A DNA stretch of 11,657 bases, taken from contig CALKMS010000096.1 in NCBI GenBank assembly GCA_938091145.1, positions 1-11,657 of the forward strand. The letters are read 5' to 3'. Source of the DNA: an uncultured bacterium. GTDB taxonomy: Bacteria; Actinomycetota; Aquicultoria; SKW223; CALKMS01. The notes under the pieces are model-generated. The model was not told where the DNA came from and searched no databases. It saw only the letters and a list, made by a program, of their open reading frames with translations. Position numbers and translations under genes: made by a program. Numbering within the stretch: the stretch's first letter is position 1; each line of letters begins with the position of its first letter. Shown here one piece after another: positions 5,435 through 11,657 of the stretch.

Positions 5435-6546
5435 TGCTCTGCTAAGTCAGCACAGATATTTATTAGCCAGTCCACTGCTTTATTCATCTCTTTCAAAAAC
5501 AGCTTTTCTTCCTTAGAATGAGGGTTGGCTACTCCCACTCCAATATTAAAGGTTTCGATTTTGTGAAGGTTAAAAACATTGGTATCAGAACCGCCACAAG
5601 TTGAATCAAATTTTGGTCTAAGCCCTGCTTTCCTAGCCGCTTGAAAAACAAGTTTTGCCCAGGGTGAATCAGTTGGTAAATCAAACCTTCTATAAAGTAA
5701 TTTTCTCTCGACTGCCACCCGCGCTCTAACTTTCTTTGCCCCTTCTTTAAAAGAATTGATCATCTTTTCTCTCGTCTGCCTAATCTTTACTTCGCTATGA
5801 CTTCTAATCTCACCTTCCACCCAGGCTTCTTCCGGAACTATGTTAGTTGCCCTTCCTCCCTTAATCAACCCGATATTAGCTGTGGTTTCATCATCGATCT
5901 TTCCCAATTTTAAAGAAGCGATGCCCAAAGCAGCGGCCTGAATTGCGTTCACTCCTCTTTCGGGCTCCACCCCCGCATGAGCTGCTTTACCTTTAAAATG
6001 AGCAACTATCTTTTCATGAGTAGGAGCGCGGTGGATAATTGTTCCTCCCCTGCCCCCATCAAGCACCAATCCTTTACGAGCCTTAATTTTTGAGAAATCA
6101 AGGTTATAAGCTCCCTGCAGACCAACTTCTTCGGCTACCGTGAAAACAATTTCCAAATTAGGATGGGGCAAGTTCTCCTCGATTATTCTTTTCAAAGTCG
6201 CAATTATTACTGCCACTCCAGCCCGATCATCTGCTCCTAAAATTGTTTTGGTAGCAGGATATAAAAAATCTCTACTCTTTTTAATCTTCAAGCCAACTGT
6301 AGGCTCGACTGTGTCTAAGTGAGCATTTAAAAGCAAATGTGTCGCATTTTTAGAACCACTGAAAAAAGCATAAAGGTTGCCGGTCTCTCCGCCTATTTTT
6401 TCTCCGGCCTTATCGAAAAAAACTTTTAAACCAAGCCCTTCAAGAATCGATGCCACTTTTTGAGCAATTTCGGCTTCCTTTTTGGAAACACCCGGAACCT
6501 TAGCCAACTGAAGGAAAATCTTCTCAACTTCCATCTCATTTTTCAT
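5431..6546 (-). CDS. M20 family zinc metallopeptidase, PepT/YqjE-like
   Basis: A cytoplasmic di-zinc aminopeptidase of 371 residues resembling peptidase T and B. subtilis YqjE. Ligands and catalytic residues are all visible: H76 and D78 in LNAHLDTV, D106 in LGADDRAGVAV, the E139-E140 pair in VFTVAEEVGLQGA, D163 in VLDGGRGG, and H343 in VANPHSKEE. The lid/dimerisation domain has GKAAHAGVEPERGVNAIQAA (186-205) with its conserved His, and GGRATNIVPEEAWVEGEIRSH. It is probably a peptidase, but M20 also includes deacylases, so the substrate is uncertain. ATG at 6544-6546 is used; ATG four codons on is possible, and neither has a clear Shine-Dalgarno. It heads the operon: its TGA overlaps the DUF3866 ATG as ATGA. 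It diverges from the GGDEF/ATPase gene across about 56 bp. Confidence 0.88.
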   Translation of the reverse strand: MKNEMEVEKIFLQLAKVPGVSKKEAEIAQKVASILEGLGLKVFFDKAGEKIGGETGNLYAFFSGSKNATHLLLNAHLDTVEPTVGLKIKKSRDFLYPATKTILGADDRAGVAVIIATLKRIIEENLPHPNLEIVFTVAEEVGLQGAYNLDFSKIKARKGLVLDGGRGGTIIHRAPTHEKIVAHFKGKAAHAGVEPERGVNAIQAAALGIASLKLGKIDDETTANIGLIKGGRATNIVPEEAWVEGEIRSHSEVKIRQTREKMINSFKEGAKKVRARVAVERKLLYRRFDLPTDSPWAKLVFQAARKAGLRPKFDSTCGGSDTNVFNLHKIETFNIGVGVANPHSKEEKLFLKEMNKAVDWLINICADLAEQ

Positions 6547-6602
6547 TATAAATCAAGTTTCTTAATAGCTAAAAGAAAAGTTATAATAAATTGAAGAAAA
6601 AA
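6545..6602. promoter_or_regulatory. Divergent spacer with TATAAT boxes on both strands
   Basis: AT-rich spacer between the M20 operon and the GGDEF/ATPase gene. TATAAT lies on the plus strand at 6582-6587, with only TTCTTA as a -35 candidate. A minus-strand TATAAT (6545-6550) overlaps the M20 ATG, so it would suit only a leaderless message from the second ATG. Neither direction shows a good -35 or ribosome binding site; promoters must lie here or just inside the genes. Confidence 0.3.
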
Positions 6603-9600
6603 ATGGTTACACCAGACTTAAAAATTTCTGAAATTGTTAAGGTTAGCGACGAAGAGTTAGTAGCTTTAGCCTGGACAGACGATTTAACTCAACTCTACAA
6701 TCGCCGTTTTTTTTCCCGCCTTTTTAACCAACTTGCTGAAAGATGTCAGCAAACAAAAGAACCTCTTTCTTTGATTTTGATCGATGTCGACAAGTTCAAG
6801 TCAATTAACGACACCTATGGGCACCTAGTGGGAGATGAGGTTTTGAAAAATGTAGGGGCGCTTCTCGCTTCTGTTGCTGGCAAGGAGAACTACGCTGTTC
6901 GTTATGCCGGTGATGAATTTTTAATTTTGTTGCCAAAGACCAACAAAGAAGATGCTTATCGACAAGGTCTTGAGTTAATAACTAAAGCGCGAAACTTCAA
7001 ATTTTCCACCAAACCGGAAGTAAAAGTTACTTTAAGCGCGGGCTTAGCTTCTTTTCCGGCCGACACTTCCAACCCAGCCGAACTTATTGAAAAAGCTGAT
7101 AAGGCACTCTACCAATCTAAAAGCGAAGGAAGAAACCGAATTCTTTCTTACAAAGAAGCTGAAACTTTTGAAGTTCCTCTGACTCCCACAAAATTAATAG
7201 ACCGGGAAAAAGAAAAAATCCTTATAACCAAAACATTAGAAAGTCTCAAGGAAAATCAAGGGAAGATAATATTCTTTTCTTCGCCCCATGGATTTGGAAA
7301 ATCACGGCTTTTGGAAGAAGCTATAAAGGAGTCGGAAAAACGCCATTATTTCACTCTCTTTGCCCATGCAGAAGGAAGCACTTCTCTTGTCCCATTTTAC
7401 GCTTTCCGAGAAAGCTTTGACCGCCTCACTAAGCTCGAGAAAAACTTACCTGAGACAGTTAAAAAACTTGCTTTTTCACTCTCCTACTTAAACCTTCAAC
7501 AAAGCAAATCACAAACGGTGAGCAGAAACGAAATTGTTGAAGCTCTGACTAGCCTGGCAAACGTCAAACCGGTTAGCCTTATTTTCGACGACATTCAACA
7601 TCTTGACAGCGAAAGCCGAAGCCTAATCTTGAGCTTAGCACCTTCTTTTCCCAAACTACCTATGCTTTTGCTAGGAGCTTTTGACACTGAAGAAGTCAAG
7701 AACAACGAAGAAATTGCCAAATTTATTGACTTAGCGACTGAAGCAGGAGCAGAAGTTGTTTTTTTGACTCCATTGAAATTTGAGCAAGTAGTGTCCTATC
7801 TTGAAGAACTTTTCCCAAAAAATCTTTTTACCAAAACCTTTGTAGAAGGAATTTACAAAGCTTCACAGGGCTCCCCTCTTCTTCTCGAAGAGATCATTAA
7901 GTTATTAGCTAAAGACGGGGTTATCTTCTTTGCTGACGGCGGGTGGCGAGCCAAGAATTTTGATCCTGCTTCCATCTCTCTCTCTTTCCGAGAAATCGTT
8001 AAACGAAGGTTAGCGGGATTGGATCGGGAAACTCAAGAAGTTTTAGCTGAAGCTTCTTCTTTTGGCCTTAAGGTGGACATTCCCCTTTTTTCCAAGCTTT
8101 TAAACAAAAACGAAAGCCAACTTTGGGATTCAATTGAAAAACTTCGCCGAGAAGGCATTGTCAAGGAGGCTAACGAGGGAGAGGCAATTGTCCTTAAAAG
8201 CGATTTCTGGCGTGAAGAACTTCAGGATGCTTTACCTGAAAACTTGAGAGCAGAATTCCACAAAAAAATGGGTGAATCATTTGAAACTGCCTTTCCCGAA
8301 AAAGTTCGAGCTCTCGCTCCTATCCTCTTCTACCACTTCCAGCAAGCCCAAATGGAAGAGAAAATGGCTTACTATCAATCACTTCTATCTGCTGAGCCAG
8401 AAGAGGAACCACTAACAAATGAGGAAAAAGAAAAAGCCTTTGATTTTCTCCGCACTTTTCGAGCCGCTCTAACTAACATTCAGCTCTATCCAGCTGGTTC
8501 CTCCTTAATTGAGCAATCAATTGTGAGCGCTCATCAAATGCTTAAGCAACTTCTAACCACCAAAAATCAGCTTACATTTAGTGAAACCGAAAAAAGGCTT
8601 TTGATAAACGGCGAACATGTTGAAACTAAAGGAAAAATCTTTCTCCAGAGTTTCCTTGACCTTCTTGTTTCTTTCAACATAAAAAGTCTGAGTTTCTACC
8701 CCGAGGTTGGGGTTGAAGACTTAAAAAAACTGGCTACAGTCTTGGCGGGTGAGAAAAAGAAACTTGAAACTGATCTGAATAAAATGAACCTGAGAGGAAT
8801 CATCATTAACGAGAAAGTTTACGTTCCTTTGGGAGAAACAATCTCTTCGCCGATAAATCTTACAGGCATTATGCCTGACAATATTAGCCCGACTCCTAAA
8901 AAGGAAGCAAAAACTCCACCAAAAGTCTCCGTTTTTTCTTCTGAGAAAACAGAAGCTCCAAGGCCAAAAGTGACTCACACTTTTGCCCCTTTAAGTTCGG
9001 AAGCTAAAAAATTGCTTCTTGAAATGAAAAAAACTTTAGAAGATGAAGAAATGTGGAAAGCCATTTCAGCTAAACTTGATTCACCTGAGCTTGCTTCGTT
9101 AAAAAGTGCCTTAGAAAGTTATCGCCAACTTCCATCAAGCGAAACAGCAAAAAGCGCTGAATTTGTGGAAGAAATTATCAAAGCTGCCCTCAACAAAAAC
9201 TTTTTGAATCAACTTTTGGAGGAAATCAAAAGTATCAAAGCGGAGATCAAGAAGGAAACTCCTGCAGTTAAAGAAGCAGCTTCGGAAATCAGTGAAACCA
9301 AGTTTTCGGAAAAAACCCAAGTTATTTTAGAGAAATTTGTTCAACTTCTTGAACAAGTTTACTCCCGAGGGAATAAAGAGAAAGCCAAGCAAGCCATTTC
9401 TAAACTTATCGAAGAGTGGGAAGAAGCAGTTGGAGCAAAAAAGTTTGAGCTGGAAGTTGCTTTGCTTTACTCTCTCCCTGTCATTTCCCGCTTTGATCAA
9501 AACCAATTTAATTTTCTCCTAAGCAAACTGATAACAACAAAGGGCAAAAAAAGCAGCGAGTTTTTTAAAGAAAAATTGATTTTCTTTATCAAAAAAGGAC

Positions 9601-10454
9601 AATTGGAAACTTTTTCCAGATTGCTTAAAAGCCTCACTGAGAATCCTTCGCTAAAAAAACAAAAGCTGATTCCCGATTTAAAAGAGCTGAGTGATCTTAT
9701 GATCAATGATGCCTTTGCCCGTGATCCCGAGATAAGAAAAAAAGCAATTGAAAGCTTAAAGAAAATGCCTGCACTACCAATCACCAAACTGATTGCCCTC
9801 TACGAACAAGTAACTGACCCTGAAATTCTAGCCTCTATCGAAGAACTTTTTTCTCACCTAGCTTCAACTAATCCCAGTTTAATCTGGGAAGAGCTCAATC
9901 CTTCCCTCTCAGAAAAAACTCTCTTATCCTTGCTGGAGCTTTTAAGCAAATCAAGTCAGCCGGCTGAGAAAAAAATAGAGATTTTAATAAACCACCCAAG
10001 TAGCAGCGTTAAAGTTCAACTTTTAAAAAACATTGCCCTTTCAGAAAACCCTAAATACGAAGTGTTTGTCGAAAAAATGCTGACGTCCCCAGAACCAACA
10101 GTAGCGCTTCAAGCAATTAAAACGGCTGCCTCTCTGCGGTCGGTCAAAAGTTTACCTTTAATCTCTGAGCTTCTAAACAACCCGAATACCAACATTTTGA
10201 TCCAAAAAGAAGCAGCTGTAGCCTTAGGGAAAATAGCCGATCCAACATCTATAAGCGTTTTAACCAGAGTTTTTAATGAGAAAAGGATTTTTGGCGGTTA
10301 TACCCGTGCCACTGAGGTAAGAATTGCTTGCTTGAAGTCTTTAGCTATGTTTAAAGAAGCAGAGGCCAGAAAAGTTCTGAGCGCAGCAACTCGTGACAAA
10401 GACAAAGAAGTTAAATCGGTGGCTCTTGAGCTCCTGGAAAAATTTGAAAAGTAA
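6603..10454 (+). CDS. Multidomain GGDEF - STAND/AAA ATPase - shared domain - HEAT-like repeat signalling protein
   Basis: A 1283-residue soluble protein (ATG 6603; a TTG four codons earlier is possible). Domains: residues 21-182, GGDEF, with LIDVDKFKSINDTYGH (60-75) and signature AGDEF (102-106), a tolerated variant of GGDEF; the RxxD inhibitory site is absent (GKEN at 93-96). Residues about 194-470, ATPase, with P-loop SPHGFGKS (227-234) lacking the first Gly, and Walker B LIFDDIQHLD (326-335). Residues 471-541, winged-helix-like (EVLAEASSFGLKVDIPLF...LRREGIVKE). Residues 608-757, the domain also found in the 1-913 protein. Residues 761-796, Pro/Lys-rich linker. Residues 797-946, charged helices, perhaps coiled coil. 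Residues 1036-1283, HEAT-like repeats (RDPEIRKKAIESL; KEAAVALGKIADPTSISVL; RDKDKEVKSVALELLEKF). It may make cyclic di-GMP under ATPase and repeat-mediated protein control; this is inference. There is no membrane segment. It converges on ftsY with 2 bp between stops. Confidence 0.88.
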   Translation: MVTPDLKISEIVKVSDEELVALAWTDDLTQLYNRRFFSRLFNQLAERCQQTKEPLSLILIDVDKFKSINDTYGHLVGDEVLKNVGALLASVAGKENYAVRYAGDEFLILLPKTNKEDAYRQGLELITKARNFKFSTKPEVKVTLSAGLASFPADTSNPAELIEKADKALYQSKSEGRNRILSYKEAETFEVPLTPTKLIDREKEKILITKTLESLKENQGKIIFFSSPHGFGKSRLLEEAIKESEKRHYFTLFAHAEGSTSLVPFYAFRESFDRLTKLEKNLPETVKKLAFSLSYLNLQQSKSQTVSRNEIVEALTSLANVKPVSLIFDDIQHLDSESRSLILSLAPSFPKLPMLLLGAFDTEEVKNNEEIAKFIDLATEAGAEVVFLTPLKFEQVVSYLEELFPKNLFTKTFVEGIYKASQGSPLLLEEIIKLLAKDGVIFFADGGWRAKNFDPASISLSFREIVKRRLAGLDRETQEVLAEASSFGLKVDIPLFSKLLNKNESQLWDSIEKLRREGIVKEANEGEAIVLKSDFWREELQDALPENLRAEFHKKMGESFETAFPEKVRALAPILFYHFQQAQMEEKMAYYQSLLSAEPEEEPLTNEEKEKAFDFLRTFRAALTNIQLYPAGSSLIEQSIVSAHQMLKQLLTTKNQLTFSETEKRLLINGEHVETKGKIFLQSFLDLLVSFNIKSLSFYPEVGVEDLKKLATVLAGEKKKLETDLNKMNLRGIIINEKVYVPLGETISSPINLTGIMPDNISPTPKKEAKTPPKVSVFSSEKTEAPRPKVTHTFAPLSSEAKKLLLEMKKTLEDEEMWKAISAKLDSPELASLKSALESYRQLPSSETAKSAEFVEEIIKAALNKNFLNQLLEEIKSIKAEIKKETPAVKEAASEISETKFSEKTQVILEKFVQLLEQVYSRGNKEKAKQAISKLIEEWEEAVGAKKFELEVALLYSLPVISRFDQNQFNFLLSKLITTKGKKSSEFFKEKLIFFIKKGQLETFSRLLKSLTENPSLKKQKLIPDLKELSDLMINDAFARDPEIRKKAIESLKKMPALPITKLIALYEQVTDPEILASIEELFSHLASTNPSLIWEELNPSLSEKTLLSLLELLSKSSQPAEKKIEILINHPSSSVKVQLLKNIALSENPKYEVFVEKMLTSPEPTVALQAIKTAASLRSVKSLPLISELLNNPNTNILIQKEAAVALGKIADPTSISVLTRVFNEKRIFGGYTRATEVRIACLKSLAMFKEAEARKVLSAATRDKDKEVKSVALELLEKFEK
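8424..8861 (+). other. Shared alpha/beta domain, copy 2
   Basis: Residues about 608-753 of the GGDEF/ATPase protein, between the winged-helix segment and the Pro/Lys linker. Landmarks are NIQLYPAGSSL, LLINGEHVE, SLSFYPEVGVEDLKKL and GIIINEKVYV, aligning in order with 434-865. I do not recognise a named family. Confidence 0.7.
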
Positions 10455-10456
10455 TC

Positions 10457-11350
10457 CTAGCTAAGTAAGGCCTGAATAAATAATTCCTTATTAAAAAGGT
10501 CAAAATCTTCAATTTTTTCCCCAAACCCCACAAACCAGACGGGCTTTTGAAGCTCCCTTTGGACAGCAATAATAAATCCCCCTTTAGCAGTGCCGTCTAA
10601 TTTGGTCAAAATTAGGCCATTAGGAGAAAGAATTTCATCAAAAACCCTCACTTGACTCAGAGCGTTTAATCCAAAGGTTGCTTCAACTACCAATAAAACC
10701 ACCATTCTTAACTCAGGACAAGCTTTCAAAGCCACTTTTTTAATCTTTTTTAATTCATCCATCAAATCTTTTCTGGTGTGCAAGCGACCCGCCGTGTCAG
10801 CGATCGCCACCTCGAGGCGATTGGAAAAGGCCTTAGAAAGTCCGTCAAAAACCACAGCCGCAGCGTCAGCGCCTCTGCGTTGACTGACCACCGAAAAGGA
10901 ATGCCTTTGAGCCATTACCTCTAGTTGCTCGCTGCCTGCCGCCCGAAAAGTGTCAGCCGCAATTAGTAATGGGCTATAACCCCTGTGACGAAAAAAATTG
11001 GCTAGCTTGATAGCAGTTGTGGTTTTACCGGTTCCATTAACTCCAACGATCAGGTAGAAGTTTAACTTATTTTTTTCGATCAACACCGGCAAAGGAAAAT
11101 CCAGTGTTTTTAAAAGAGCTTTCTTTAAAGCCTCAAATCCCTCTGCTGGACTAGAAAAAGAATTTTTTTTCATCATTTCAACGATCTCAAGCGTTGTTTT
11201 CACTCCTAAATCCGATTGAATTAGCTTTGCTTCAAGCTCTTCCCAGAACAAAGAGTCGAAATTTGAAACCTTAAAGAGAAAAGCGAGTTTTTGTTTTAAG
11301 TCAGCTCGAGCTTTAGCAAGACCTTTCCTTAAACGATCAAGAGTGCTCAA
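10457..11350 (-). CDS. ftsY: Signal recognition particle receptor FtsY
   Basis: The SRP receptor GTPase that docks ribosome-SRP complexes at the membrane. At 297 residues it has only a short N-terminal helix and the NG domain, without the long acidic A domain of E. coli. GTPase motifs: GVNGTGKTT (103-111), DTFRAA (133-138), DTAGR (185-189), TKLDGTAKGG (249-258) and GFGEKIEDF (275-283). One segment is unusual: where the family has DATTGQN, this protein has E223-A-T-F-G-L228-N, replacing the Asp and the Gln; GADPAAV is also GADAAAV. The start is TTG (11348-11350) with GAGG about nine bases upstream, inside the end of smc, which it overlaps by 14 bp. The smc-ftsY pairing is common in Gram-positive bacteria. 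Identity is firm; normal GTPase behaviour is not certain. Confidence 0.93.
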   Translation of the reverse strand: MSTLDRLRKGLAKARADLKQKLAFLFKVSNFDSLFWEELEAKLIQSDLGVKTTLEIVEMMKKNSFSSPAEGFEALKKALLKTLDFPLPVLIEKNKLNFYLIVGVNGTGKTTTAIKLANFFRHRGYSPLLIAADTFRAAGSEQLEVMAQRHSFSVVSQRRGADAAAVVFDGLSKAFSNRLEVAIADTAGRLHTRKDLMDELKKIKKVALKACPELRMVVLLVVEATFGLNALSQVRVFDEILSPNGLILTKLDGTAKGGFIIAVQRELQKPVWFVGFGEKIEDFDLFNKELFIQALLS

Positions 11351-11657
11351 GTTGAGTTACCTCGGCAAATTTCTGACTGTAAACTCGCGAAATCCCATCT
11401 GGCCCTAAAGTCACCCCGTAAATAGTTTCTCCTGCTTCCATTGTCTGGCGTTGGTGAGTAATCACAATGATTTGAGCCTCTTCTTTAATTTTTTCCAAAA
11501 GCTTAATAAATCGCGACAAATTCAGACTATCAAGAGCTGGTTCAACCTCGTCAAATATATAAATTGGACTGGGAGAAGCGTAGTGGAAAGCAAAAAGCAA
11601 ACTCAAAGCAACCATTGCCCTCTCTCCGCCAGAAAGTAAAGAAAGTTTTTTTAGTTT
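11337..11657 (-). CDS. smc: Chromosome segregation protein SMC, C-terminal fragment (5' end off the window)
   Basis: The final 106 codons of an SMC ATPase, cut by the window edge. Visible are the ABC signature KLSLLSGGERAMVALSLLFA, Walker B with D-loop IYIFDEVEPALDSLN, and the switch His in VITHQRQTMEAGETIYGVTLG, followed by a short tail VTQLEHS ending in TGA. These form the C-terminal half of the head domain, which closes with the N-terminal half on ATP to load and move condensin on DNA. The family more often has DEVDAALD and THRKGTM, so this copy is slightly divergent but keeps the catalytic Glu. RecN and RecF are alternatives; the ftsY neighbour favours SMC. Confidence 0.88.
   Translation of the reverse strand, partial: KLKKLSLLSGGERAMVALSLLFAFHYASPSPIYIFDEVEPALDSLNLSRFIKLLEKIKEEAQIIVITHQRQTMEAGETIYGVTLGPDGISRVYSQKFAEVTQLEHS

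Noticed and set aside
8721..9787. Minus-strand open frames opposite the GGDEF/ATPase gene
   Set aside because: They are short, lack ribosome binding sites and lie wholly antisense to a long intact gene.
1..11657. tRNA, rRNA, CRISPR array or insertion sequence
   Set aside because: I saw no cloverleaf pattern, spaced direct repeats, transposase motifs or long terminal inverted repeats by reading both strands; a dedicated search was not possible.

Overview
This window is from a bacterial chromosome of roughly 40% G+C. XerD, DeoB, FtsY and SMC are all bacterial in type. Tight SMC-FtsY linkage and a Nudix/XerD/DeoB run recall Firmicutes gene order, and DUF3866 proteins occur in Firmicutes and Actinobacteria, so a Gram-positive-related lineage or an allied anaerobic candidate phylum is plausible. 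I cannot name the organism. TGA is a normal stop here (M20 peptidase, Nudix, xerD, deoB and smc all end in TGA), which matters because one gene appears to read TGA as selenocysteine.

Layout: (1) Positions 1-913, minus strand: the N-terminal part of a protein with a TTG start, carrying a domain that recurs in the giant protein at 6603-10454. It faces away from (2) 986-1408, plus strand: a stand-alone archaeal-type threonyl-tRNA synthetase editing domain. Their shared spacer holds a good minus-strand promoter. (3) 1414-1662, minus strand: an 82-residue glutaredoxin-like protein whose CPYC site reads U(TGA)PYC. A SECIS-like hairpin lies 22 nt past the TGA, and the gene has its own promoter with an 18-bp palindrome just downstream. 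(4) 1762-6546, minus strand: a five-gene run in which every gene overlaps the next: M20 peptidase, DUF3866, Nudix ADP-ribose pyrophosphatase, XerD recombinase and phosphopentomutase DeoB, which appears to start at CTG. (5) 6603-10454, plus strand: one very long protein joining GGDEF, a STAND/AAA-type ATPase, the shared domain and C-terminal HEAT-like repeats. (6) 10457-11657, minus strand: FtsY and the C-terminal end of SMC, overlapping by 14 nt.

Together the genes cover nucleoside and peptide salvage (DeoB, Nudix, M20), chromosome and membrane housekeeping (XerD, SMC, FtsY), translation fidelity (editing domain), thiol redox chemistry (selenoprotein) and a signalling pair (the two shared-domain proteins). 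The most notable items are the selenoprotein with its recoding hairpin and operator-like palindrome, the free-standing archaeal-type editing domain, and the shared domain linking the two signalling proteins.
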